Shown: positions 51,644 through 60,816 of the stretch, in pieces
Position numbering within the stretch: position 1 is the stretch's first letter
Layout: each line of letters opens with the position of its first letter
From: Agaribacillus aureus
GTDB taxonomy: Bacteria; Bacteroidota; Bacteroidia; Cytophagales; Cyclobacteriaceae
Direction: 5' to 3'
Assembly (NCBI GenBank): GCA_030442055.1
Contig: JAUJEB010000003.1
Span: 496,001-560,000, forward strand
DNA length: 64,000 nucleotides
The notes under the pieces: model-generated
What the model was told of the DNA's origin: nothing
What the model saw: the letters and a program-made list of their open reading frames with translations, nothing else
Databases searched by the model: none
Position numbers and translations under genes: made by a program

Positions 51644-53860
51644 TTAATTATGAACAGTTAACTGTGTTTTTTTAAGGTCAATGGAATTTACACCCACCAT
51701 AATTTCAAAGTCTCCCGGCTCTACTTTCCACTCCCCGTCATTCCAATACTCCAATTGTTGCGGACCAATCTCCAATGCCACCTCACCGGTTTGACCGGGC
51801 TCCAGGGTAATCCGCACAAAATTTCTCAATTCTTTTAATGGCCTCACCCGGGCAGACATCAGGTCTCGAATATATAGCTGGACAACCTCCTCCCCTTTGT
51901 AAGGTCCTGTATTACTTACCTTTACAGTTACTGTCGCTTTTTCTCCCACAGCAATTGTTTTACTGCTCAGTACGGGGGAGCTCAGCTCAAAGGAAGTATA
52001 ACTTAGTCCAAAGCCGAAGGCAAACAATGGCTCATGGTTGGAATTATAAATATTTCGCGGACGGCCGGTTTCCAGTTTATTATAGAACAATGGTACCTGA
52101 CCTACATTCCGTGGAAAGCTGATGGGCAGTTTTCCGCTTGGGTTCACTTCGCCAAACAGCACATTGGCAATTGCCCTGCCTGTTTCCTGGCCTAAATACC
52201 ACCCCTCCACAATGGCTTTTGAATTTTCGGCAATCCACTCTATGGAAAGCGGGCGACCATTCAACAAAACAACTATATAAGGCCTGCCCGTAGCATGAAT
52301 CGCTTCTACCAGCTCCTGCTGCGGTCCCGGTAATCCAAGTTCATCCCTGTCCTGGTTTTCCCGGCAGGTTTCTTCGGATCCGCCAATGGTCACGATCGTT
52401 ATATCCGAAGCACTCGCCAGCCTGACGGCTTCGGGAATATCGGCTGTGGAAGCTGTAAAATCACACCCTTGTGCAAACGCAACTTCTGTTCCGTCTCCCA
52501 GGTAGGCCTGCAGTCCATCCACAATATTTACGTAGTATTTCGGCAAATCCGGAGAATAGCCGCCTAACCGCATGGCTTTTCCATTGGGTCCTACCACAGC
52601 AATTTTTTTATACATGCCTTTTTTGAGGGGAAGCAGGTTTTCCTCATTTTTAAGAAGCACAATAGATTTGTGGGCTACTTCCAACGCCAGGTTATCGTGA
52701 GCCTTGTCAAAAACAGTTTCCCGCCAATCCTTCTTTGGTATACCCACATAGAGGGCTTTTTTGAACATCTCGGCGTCCTGTTGTGAAACCTTATCAGGCT
52801 CTCCGTGATCGGGGTGTTTTATAACATCAAACCGCTCATCTTTTGAAACGTCTTTATCAAATAACCCCATTTGAAATTTGGCCTGTAGCACATGGCTGAC
52901 AGCATTGTCTACCAATGACTCCGGAATTACTCCCTTCTCCACACCACTGATCAGAAAATCTCCATACATGCGATGGTCACTCCATCCCTGGAAGAGCGCC
53001 AGTTCCTGATGGATACCGGCTTCAAGACCTTTTCTGGCTGCATGCTGCCAATCGGGTACGTAATTAAATACCCTTTTCAATGAACGCAGGTCACCATTAT
53101 CAGAAACCACCAGACCATCCCAACCCCACTCGTTTCTCAAAACATCATTCATAATATGATTATTCGCATGACATGGCACCCCATTCAGCAGATGATGGGC
53201 CGGCATAATGGCGCCAACCTCAGCTTCCTGAATGGCCATTCGAAAGGGATATAAATGTATATTGTGAAGTGTATAATCGGATATATCATGGGCCGCTCCG
53301 TTGTCCCCGGCCATGGGTTCTCCATCAGCCACAAAATGCTTTGCGGTGGCCATAATATGATTTTTATCAAACCTTTCATCACCCATTCCCTGCAACCCTT
53401 TGATATAGGCTGCGCCAATTTTTCCTACCAAATAAGGATCTTCTCCATAACTTTCTTCGGTTCTTCCCCAACGTATATCGCGCACTACGGCCAGCATGGG
53501 TGTATAACATTGATGGATGCCAAAAGCCCTTGATTCTTTTGCTACTACATGTCCCATACGTTCAATTAAATCCAGATCCCAGGTACTTGCCATGGCTATC
53601 GCCTGCGGAAAAACAGTGGCGCTATCCATTTTGATTCCGTGCAGGCATTCGTTGGCACTTAGATTTGGAATGCCCAGCCGCATATTGGCGTTGGGATATT
53701 GGGTGGCCAGCTGATGCACCTTCTCCTCCAGCGTCATCTGGTCAATCAGCGCTTCAATTCTTTGTTTTGAGGTATTGGATCCCCGGCTATCCGAATTCTT
53801 ACACGATGGAATAGCCACGGTGCCGATCATCAAAAAAAGCATCAGTTTCAAGCGTTTCAT
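51644..53860 (-). CDS. GH3 beta-glycosidase, lipoprotein
   Basis: 738 aa, lipobox Cys20 (AIPSC). Standard GH3 order: N-terminal barrel with nucleophile Asp254 in GLVVSDNGDLRSL, KHFVADGEP near residue 174, alpha/beta sandwich with the GGSEETCRENQDRDELGLPG segment, and a C-terminal fibronectin-III-like domain (PYKGEEVVQLYIRD). Typical activities are beta-glucosidase or beta-xylosidase. It is 2 bp upstream of nothing but 1 bp downstream of the other GH3 gene, so the two are coupled. Confidence 0.92.
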   Translation of the reverse strand: MKRLKLMLFLMIGTVAIPSCKNSDSRGSNTSKQRIEALIDQMTLEEKVHQLATQYPNANMRLGIPNLSANECLHGIKMDSATVFPQAIAMASTWDLDLIERMGHVVAKESRAFGIHQCYTPMLAVVRDIRWGRTEESYGEDPYLVGKIGAAYIKGLQGMGDERFDKNHIMATAKHFVADGEPMAGDNGAAHDISDYTLHNIHLYPFRMAIQEAEVGAIMPAHHLLNGVPCHANNHIMNDVLRNEWGWDGLVVSDNGDLRSLKRVFNYVPDWQHAARKGLEAGIHQELALFQGWSDHRMYGDFLISGVEKGVIPESLVDNAVSHVLQAKFQMGLFDKDVSKDERFDVIKHPDHGEPDKVSQQDAEMFKKALYVGIPKKDWRETVFDKAHDNLALEVAHKSIVLLKNEENLLPLKKGMYKKIAVVGPNGKAMRLGGYSPDLPKYYVNIVDGLQAYLGDGTEVAFAQGCDFTASTADIPEAVRLASASDITIVTIGGSEETCRENQDRDELGLPGPQQELVEAIHATGRPYIVVLLNGRPLSIEWIAENSKAIVEGWYLGQETGRAIANVLFGEVNPSGKLPISFPRNVGQVPLFYNKLETGRPRNIYNSNHEPLFAFGFGLSYTSFELSSPVLSSKTIAVGEKATVTVKVSNTGPYKGEEVVQLYIRDLMSARVRPLKELRNFVRITLEPGQTGEVALEIGPQQLEYWNDGEWKVEPGDFEIMVGVNSIDLKKTQLTVHN

Positions 53861-53861
53861 A

Positions 53862-56288
53862 TTATTCCTTTATTTCAAAGTTTTCGGATAATCGGATGTC
53901 TTCGGAAGAGCTGCCCACCATTATCTTAAATACACCGGGCTCAACCACAAAGTCCATGTCCTGATTATAAAGTGCCAGGTCATCGGGTTTAAGGATAAAA
54001 TTAACTGTTCCGGTTTCTCCCGGAGACAGGGTTATCCTTTCAAATCCCCGCAATTGCTGTTCATAGACAGTAACGCTCGAAGTTTCATCGGAAAAGTAGA
54101 GCTGCACGATTTCATCTCCTTTCACCTTACCTGTGTTGGTAATATCCACTGATACCGCTATATCCCCTATCCCGCTTTGCTTTTTCTTATTTATCCTTAG
54201 CTTATCATACTGAAAGGTGGTATAACTTAAACCGTATCCGAATGGATACAAAAAACCTCCAACCCTTGTTTTACCGGATCCATTAGGTCCTTTTGCCGGT
54301 TGATTGGCCTGGGCTCCGGGTTTTGAGGGAAAATTCATTGGAAGCTGCCCGACCGTCTTTGGAAATGATACCGGTAACTTACCACCCGGATTATAAGCTC
54401 CGACCAACACATCAGCAATGGCCGCACCTCCGAATTTTCCCTGGAACCATCCTTCCACGACTGCCGGAACGTATTTGTTGATCCAATTGATAGTCATTGG
54501 ACGGCCGTTGATCAATACCACTACCACAGGAGTGCCTGTCTTATAAATGGATTCCACCAATAATTGCTGATGCCCGGGTAATTCCAGCGAGGTACGCGAC
54601 CGGGACTCTCCTACGGTTTCTTCGTCATCACCTACCACCACAATCGCGAGGTCTACTGTTTTGGCCATCGTCACAGCTTTGTCTATTTCCCGCTGTTCGG
54701 AGGTTGTGGGTGACTGCGGAATAATTTCGCTATCGGGCCAGTGTTCGTCGAAAAAATCACAACCCTTGGTATATTTCACTTTCACATTTTTAGGGAATTT
54801 TTCTTTGATGCCCTCCAGGACTGACACGACCTCAATATTGGAGGGCCCGTACCGGCTTACCGAATGATTAATGGCCTTTGCGTTGGGACCGGTAACCATT
54901 ACCGATTTGTATTTATTAAAATCCAGCGGCAGGGTATGGTTTTCATTTTTCAATAAAACAATGGATTCAAGCGAAGCCTGGTAGGCTACTTTTTGGAAGT
55001 CGGGGTTGGCGACAGTTTGGTCAGCTTCGTCAAAGTGATCTCCATATGGGTTGTCAAACAGCCCTTGCCAGAATTTTACCCTTAGAATATCTCTGACGCG
55101 ATCATCCACGATTTTCACATCCAATTGCCCTTCCCTTACCAGCTCGCGGACAGGAATAATGTAATCCTGCGGAAAGGTGAAGTCTGTTCTGATGTTCAGC
55201 CCGGCCTTGACCGCTTTTAAAACCGCACCTTTATGATCTTCGGCTACCCGGTGTTTATCGGCAATAAATTCAACGGCCCGACTGTCTGATACCACATAAC
55301 CGTTGAAGCCCCACGAATCTCTGAGGATCCCAGTCAGAAAATAGTTGGAAGCGCTGACGGGTACACCGTTATAGTCATTGTAGGAGCTCATAACGCCCAT
55401 AGCGCCGGCGTCCCTGATGGCTCTTTTAAAAGGATGCAAATACAGTGAAAATAGCTCTCGTTCGGTTATATGTGCATCGGTTCTGGCATCCCCATCGCGA
55501 CCGCCTTTCGGAGCGCTGTAGATAGCAAAATGTTTGGGTGTGGAGACTACCTTTTCTTCCTGTAAAGCTTTTACCATATGAAACCCTAACTCTCCCACGA
55601 GATAAGGGTCTTCCCCGTAACACTCAACCACCCGGCCCCAGCGAGGATCACGCGCCAGGTCGAGGATAGGAGAATATACGTTTGTATAACCCAGCAACCT
55701 GGCCTCCTTACCTGTAATGTGACCAATTTGGCTTACCAGCTCTTTGTTCCAGGTGGCTCCAATGCCAATCTGGGATGGAAAACTGGTCGCCTTTTCGTGG
55801 CAAAGCCCCCGTATTCCTTCATTTGTAAAATCAACAGGAATACCCAGGCGGGTTTCTTCTACGAAGAAGCGTTGCACCTCATTTAAGGCCTTGATATGAT
55901 TGGAAGGAGGCCAGGCCTTATCGGTCTCGGCATTAGGATGGTAGGCTAGGTTATTGAGGTGCTCATCAATATTGCCTATACCATCTTTCCATATCTCATT
56001 TTTCCATTCAGGTGAAGGCAATTCCTCCTTGCATACACGGCCAAAGCCATATAATGTGGCCATCTGACAGGTTTTTTCTTCCAGCGTCATACGGGAGAGC
56101 AGGTCTTCTACTCTTTTGTCTACCGGTTCTGAAGCGTCTTCGTAGACCTCTTTCTTACCATTTTTGTTAAAGTCAATCCAGTTTTGATGATAGATTCCCG
56201 GATTGTCTTGTGGCGGTGTTAATATAGAAAGGAAGAAAAAACTCAGAAAGGTTAGTATTTTCTTTTGCTCAAAAATCACATTTGCCAT
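53862..56288 (-). CDS. GH3 beta-glycosidase
   Basis: 808 aa with a hydrophobic N-terminal segment (about 10-25) as signal. GH3 order with nucleophile Asp335 in GYVVSDSRAVEF, TPKHFAIYSAPKGGRDG near residue 250, a GDDEETVGESRSRTSLELPG acid/base region, and a fibronectin-III-like end (KVKGDEIVQLYFSD). It is the first gene of the eleven-gene fucose-cluster operon; candidate operator half-sites lie about 280-325 bp upstream. The specificity cannot be read from the sequence. Confidence 0.92.
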   Translation of the reverse strand: MANVIFEQKKILTFLSFFFLSILTPPQDNPGIYHQNWIDFNKNGKKEVYEDASEPVDKRVEDLLSRMTLEEKTCQMATLYGFGRVCKEELPSPEWKNEIWKDGIGNIDEHLNNLAYHPNAETDKAWPPSNHIKALNEVQRFFVEETRLGIPVDFTNEGIRGLCHEKATSFPSQIGIGATWNKELVSQIGHITGKEARLLGYTNVYSPILDLARDPRWGRVVECYGEDPYLVGELGFHMVKALQEEKVVSTPKHFAIYSAPKGGRDGDARTDAHITERELFSLYLHPFKRAIRDAGAMGVMSSYNDYNGVPVSASNYFLTGILRDSWGFNGYVVSDSRAVEFIADKHRVAEDHKGAVLKAVKAGLNIRTDFTFPQDYIIPVRELVREGQLDVKIVDDRVRDILRVKFWQGLFDNPYGDHFDEADQTVANPDFQKVAYQASLESIVLLKNENHTLPLDFNKYKSVMVTGPNAKAINHSVSRYGPSNIEVVSVLEGIKEKFPKNVKVKYTKGCDFFDEHWPDSEIIPQSPTTSEQREIDKAVTMAKTVDLAIVVVGDDEETVGESRSRTSLELPGHQQLLVESIYKTGTPVVVVLINGRPMTINWINKYVPAVVEGWFQGKFGGAAIADVLVGAYNPGGKLPVSFPKTVGQLPMNFPSKPGAQANQPAKGPNGSGKTRVGGFLYPFGYGLSYTTFQYDKLRINKKKQSGIGDIAVSVDITNTGKVKGDEIVQLYFSDETSSVTVYEQQLRGFERITLSPGETGTVNFILKPDDLALYNQDMDFVVEPGVFKIMVGSSSEDIRLSENFEIKE

Positions 56289-57035
56289 TATTTCGGGATT
56301 TAACAGGAATTAGATTACACACTTAAAGTTTTTACAGGGAAACACGGGGCCCCATGGCCAGGAACAGCCGGGCTTTAACGAATAGGCCGATGCTTGAATT
56401 TGTTCAACCTGTACAGGTAGTTACCATTTCCAAATACTAAAAAACCTATAGCAGATTTTTTGAAATGATTGCGGGGGGTATTATAAGGTTCAGTCATGCA
56501 GGCTACTTATTCACATCAATTTGTCTGAGCCCACAAATTTATTTTATAAAACAGTAACGGAGGGTTGACACAATGCTATAAATGGGTATACAAATTGTTC
56601 AAAAACCTAATTTTTGGCAAAAATTTGACGTTCGATATTTTTGGATTAATGATTTTGCCTGAATTTCCAAAACCAAACAAAACGCCGGTAAGATCTTAAA
56701 TTTTTAAGCATTCAAAATTAATGACCTAAACTTCCGGCGAGCATATTTCTGGTTACTTCAGAAGACAATTTACTATAAAATGCGCAATACCACAGGTCAC
56801 AACTTCGCATTAAATACCTGAAGTTTTGGCAGCACCAAAACATATTGTTCGGGCCTGTATTTTTTGTTCGAGGAACATGAATAAAAGGTCGAATGGCATC
56901 GCGTTATGGGCTTCTCATCATCTATGCTTTGTTAAAGCGGTATTTCCTCCTAAAAATACCTTAAAAGATTAGCCTGGGATGGCCCGGGCTATTGCAGTTT
57001 CAGGCTTTTGATGATTGTACTTTGACCGCGCCAGA
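56289..57035. other. Intergenic region upstream of the GH3 operon
   Basis: 747 bp without a convincing gene between the GH3 operon start and the 3' end of the beta-helix gene. It holds the paired half-sites listed below; no clear -7/-33 promoter pair was found. Confidence 0.6.
56562..56607 (-). promoter_or_regulatory. Candidate HTCS operator, two direct half-sites
   Basis: Read on the plus strand, GGGTTGACACAATG begins at 56562 and GGGTATACAAATTGTT at 56584, a 22-bp direct repeat. The second half-site and its flank (AAAACC, then T-rich) recur at 60379-60402 upstream of the beta-helix gene, in the same orientation relative to the gene. Confidence 0.5.
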
Positions 57036-60000
57036 TTATTTCACCACCACAATCCGGACGCTCGCAATTTTTCTTTTTTGTCCCGGGTATACTATGTTGA
57101 CATGATAGTATCCGGGACTCATGCGCTGTGTGGAGATTTCAATTTTATTTTGTCGGGCGGTAGCACGAACGGTACGAACGATATTTCCCTGTGTATTGGT
57201 AATTTCAACATGATAAACACCAGAATGACTGTTTGAAGGCAGCTTCAATTTAATCATCTCATAAACCGTGACTGGGTTGGGGTAAGCCTCAATCTGGCCC
57301 AGGTCTATAGAATTTCCGAGCCCGGTCACGACATCCGGCTGCAGCGTAACAGTCATTGTCACCGCATTATTGGCAACATCCAGCTGCCCTTCCTGTGGAA
57401 GATAACTAGGCATTGAAATCTCATAAGCCATGTTTGTTCCCGGTTCGATGTACTTCACCTCTATGGTACCGTCGTTATCAAAATCGGGATAAATAATGTT
57501 TTCAAACCTGACTTCGGCCGATGTTAATGTATTTCCATCCTGGTTAATAACCTTAAATATAACGGGATATGTTAACGGCGGATTCGCCCGGTTGTTTAGA
57601 TTGATGTTTCGTATAATGTGGTCATCAATTACCTCCAACGTACTGTTTCCATCCTCAAAATGCGGATGTTGCACCGTATAGGAATAATTTCCTACATACA
57701 TAACCGGTACTTCAATCGAACCATCATAATTTACATCACGATACATTCGGTTATCGATAAGCAGGGAAGCACCGTCCACCGGTGTGCCCTCCGAGTCTTT
57801 GGCGTTCAATGTAAACTTATACGTAACCGTATCGGCCATATACGGGGGGACAGGATACCTTTGATTGATTTTATCATGGTCAAAGGCTCCTCCGGAAGAT
57901 GGAATACCGGCGTATTTCTCCTTAATCCCCGTTCTGTATAACATTTTGTTCGGTACAACCGGGCGGAACTCATCTACATATAATCCAATCGAGTCATACT
58001 TTATCTTTTTAAACCCGTCCATCAATACAAAATCATTCCGAATCCGAAAATCAAAGTTGTCCGCATCTTCAAACATTTGCTGCGGGTCAAACTGCACGGG
58101 CATTTCGAGGTAGCAGGTGGCCGGTAAATGATTTCGCAGGTCGGTGATGGTTGAAGCCGGATTTTCGCCGTGGGCGTAATAAGGAAAGTCTTTCCCGCCT
58201 GCGATGTAGTTTGTCCTGATGGTATCGTAGCAAGGCATCCAGGGGTTTCCATCCGGATCGAAAAAATTAAAAATCTTTGGAATGATAGGGTAACGCGTGA
58301 TCCATCTCGTATTATTTTTCCAGCCCTCTTTGCCAAAAACAAGCTCGGCCCTGCCAATGTAATTCTCTTTTTCGTGGACCGAAAGTTTTCCGGCGGCTAT
58401 TTCTGCCTGTATTTCCAGGTGCCGGTTCCACTTATCTTGTAAATACTGCGCTTTGCTTATCTTCTTTCTTGGGGTCTGATGTGATCCCCAGATCAACCTG
58501 GTTTCCATCACAATGTTATTTTTAATATGGTTATCCGGCCCTGAAGACTCGACGGTTGAGCGACCTGCTTTATAAAATATATTGCCGTCAACGCGCAAGC
58601 CGGTGGCGCCATCATCAGTTCTGAAGGCCGCCACAGGGTAGGCTCTGGGCGTTTCCATCAGGTGATGTACAAAATTGTTGCGTATCAGATTATTGTAAAA
58701 AGTCAGATTGCCACCAAAGTACAATACATTCCAATCACCCATGGCATATCCCATGTTATAAAATTCATTGTGTTCAAAAACAAGGTCATTGGTAGCTACA
58801 AGTATACCACCATTCATATCGTGCAATAAGTTATTGGCAAATTTCAGCCCCACGCCGCCAAGGCTAATCAGGCCATAACCTTTCAGGCGGCAATTGTAGA
58901 TGTGGTTATTGGTAGCATAATTATTTTCCGGGATCAGGTTTTTGCGGTTTTCGCCAATACCATATAATCGAAACGCATTGTTAAGGTCATAAAAATTGCA
59001 CGCATGGATGCCATTGTTAATGCCATTGGCAATTTGTAAACCCCTCCCGGTACCACTTCTGAAGGTGCAACCGGCAACCAGGATGTTATTCCCGTTCTCA
59101 AAGGTCACCCCTTCTTTACCCATATTCTCAAAAATAATATCCCTGACGATAATGTTGCTGGTGCCTTTACCGTGTATTAACGTAGTAGCGCCCACCACAC
59201 TCAAGGGCCTCGAATCATTTGGTATCTGCACGGGCCATATGTAAAGAAGCTTGCTGGTTCTGTCGTAGTACCACTCTCCGGGCTCATCAAGATGGCTCAG
59301 CGAATTTCGTATTTTAATGCGCCTCGGCAATGACAGGTTACTAATATCTATACCATATCTGGTAGACCTCAGCAATTGAATCGTGCCAGCCGAAGGATCT
59401 ACCTTGGCGACAAGATTGCCCAGGTTGGTGGGTGCGTTCCCAAAAATACCGTGCTCATATTGCCAGTCATTGGAAAAATAACCTTCAATGGCTACATCCT
59501 TTGTCCGTTTTATTTCTTTCATTAAAGCCTCCAGGTCGAGATCATCTCCTATGCGTACTTCAATGGTTCCACCCGCCGGTTTTTCAAAGCTATACGGCGC
59601 TTCATCCTCGCCGGGTTTGAGCCAACGTGTGGCGGGGCCCTCATCCAGCGTTTTCTGAATGTAACCGAATCCGCGATTGGGCCACTGCGCCAGGGTAAGT
59701 ATATTGCCATTCCAGGAAAGCAGGCCGTAGTTTCCTTTGCCAGGTGTGTTATCAAAAAAATGCTCTTTTGACAATGAAGCGACATACACTTGTCCATGTG
59801 CCTTTTCTGGGAGCCGGTTTAACAACGCCGTGTTACTCAATTTTCGGAACAGATCGCTTGGAATAGCCGAGCTTCCTGTAAAAATCACATTTTCACCAGG
59901 CAAAGACCTTATGACCAACGGGTTTCCCTCTGCCCCGGAGTGGTCGGCGTCAAGGTTAATGGTCGCATCAATGACGTAGGTCCCTCCTTTGAGGTAAATT

Positions 60001-60194
60001 GTTTTACCAGCAGCATCATTACGTACTTTTGCCAATGCCGCAGTCAGTGTTTTCAGCGGAGCGCTTTCAGTTCCCGGACCTGTGTCGCTGCCCTGGGGAG
60101 AAACATAAATATTTTGAGCTTGCGACCTTCCGCAGGCCAACAGGGCTAACAGCATTATAACACTGAAACGCTTTCTACAATATTTTTCAATCAT
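57036..60194 (-). CDS. T9SS-exported right-handed beta-helix protein, GH141-like
   Basis: 1052 aa with a signal peptide ending near residue 26. It opens with NIYVSPQGSDTGPGTESAPL, then IYLKGGTYVI, an accessory beta domain containing LDEPGEWYYDRTSKLLYIWP (near 302-321), and a long parallel beta-helix (about 330-560). This order resembles GH141, whose founding member BT1002 is an alpha-L-fucosidase of a rhamnogalacturonan-II locus. Two carboxypeptidase-regulatory-like domains (about 790-950) and a T9SS sorting domain (IEAYPNP near 975) follow. In this cluster a fucosidase role is plausible, but a lyase or other beta-helix hydrolase cannot be excluded. It has its own promoter region shared with the sensor gene. 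Confidence 0.7.
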   Translation of the reverse strand: MIEKYCRKRFSVIMLLALLACGRSQAQNIYVSPQGSDTGPGTESAPLKTLTAALAKVRNDAAGKTIYLKGGTYVIDATINLDADHSGAEGNPLVIRSLPGENVIFTGSSAIPSDLFRKLSNTALLNRLPEKAHGQVYVASLSKEHFFDNTPGKGNYGLLSWNGNILTLAQWPNRGFGYIQKTLDEGPATRWLKPGEDEAPYSFEKPAGGTIEVRIGDDLDLEALMKEIKRTKDVAIEGYFSNDWQYEHGIFGNAPTNLGNLVAKVDPSAGTIQLLRSTRYGIDISNLSLPRRIKIRNSLSHLDEPGEWYYDRTSKLLYIWPVQIPNDSRPLSVVGATTLIHGKGTSNIIVRDIIFENMGKEGVTFENGNNILVAGCTFRSGTGRGLQIANGINNGIHACNFYDLNNAFRLYGIGENRKNLIPENNYATNNHIYNCRLKGYGLISLGGVGLKFANNLLHDMNGGILVATNDLVFEHNEFYNMGYAMGDWNVLYFGGNLTFYNNLIRNNFVHHLMETPRAYPVAAFRTDDGATGLRVDGNIFYKAGRSTVESSGPDNHIKNNIVMETRLIWGSHQTPRKKISKAQYLQDKWNRHLEIQAEIAAGKLSVHEKENYIGRAELVFGKEGWKNNTRWITRYPIIPKIFNFFDPDGNPWMPCYDTIRTNYIAGGKDFPYYAHGENPASTITDLRNHLPATCYLEMPVQFDPQQMFEDADNFDFRIRNDFVLMDGFKKIKYDSIGLYVDEFRPVVPNKMLYRTGIKEKYAGIPSSGGAFDHDKINQRYPVPPYMADTVTYKFTLNAKDSEGTPVDGASLLIDNRMYRDVNYDGSIEVPVMYVGNYSYTVQHPHFEDGNSTLEVIDDHIIRNINLNNRANPPLTYPVIFKVINQDGNTLTSAEVRFENIIYPDFDNDGTIEVKYIEPGTNMAYEISMPSYLPQEGQLDVANNAVTMTVTLQPDVVTGLGNSIDLGQIEAYPNPVTVYEMIKLKLPSNSHSGVYHVEITNTQGNIVRTVRATARQNKIEISTQRMSPGYYHVNIVYPGQKRKIASVRIVVVK

Positions 60195-60816
60195 TTCTAA
60201 ATAAGTAATGCCCGGAAACCATTGTCAAAGCCTGGGCTCATGGAACAAACAATTACCAATTATCTATTTATTTAATTTTGGAAAGATATTATTTTCCCGG
60301 TTACAGCGCGTTTGTGAATATGGCAGATTACACGGTGAAATTGTTCCGGGTGGAAAAAGGGTTACAAAATGTTCGGGATGGTAGACAAAATTGTTAAAAC
60401 CCAGATTTTCCCTAAAAAGACCAGCATCCCCCGACTGAACTTATACAGATTGCATCTATAATCAGGCAGGGTGTTTTGCGCTATCTTATTTTTCCAAAAG
60501 GAAGGAAAAACAGCGTATAGATTTACATTTTTTCAATCCGTTTAAAAACTTGATTGCCCCTGATGGGGTCCTGTACATTTATTGTTTTTGCCTTTGTTAA
60601 GAATTAATAAATTGTTAATTTTAATGGATATGAAATAGCGATTCTCAACACAATATCAGGATTTATTTTTTTAATAATTTTTTTAAAATATCGCTTTTTG
60701 ATATTTAAAAATGTCACTGACAGCTCTGGTGTTTTCGGAAAAGTTTTCCATTTTCAACATGCTTAATTAAGACTTAAAATAGTGGTGTCGATTCGAGAAT
60801 ATGTTAATTGAATTAT
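60195..60816. other. Divergent regulatory region between beta-helix gene and HTCS gene
   Basis: 622 bp with no gene seen. It holds candidate HTCS half-sites (60359-60402), a possible extra half-site at 60334-60350, and an inverted repeat TTTTTCC/GGAAAAA near 60490-60513. Confidence 0.6.
60359..60402 (-). promoter_or_regulatory. Candidate HTCS operator, two direct half-sites
   Basis: GGGTTACAAAATGTT begins at 60359 and TGGTAGACAAAATTGTT at 60379; the shared ACAAAA and TGTT words are 21-22 bp apart. This matches the pair upstream of the GH3 operon. Spacing near two helical turns is typical of AraC-type binding to direct repeats. Confidence 0.5.
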
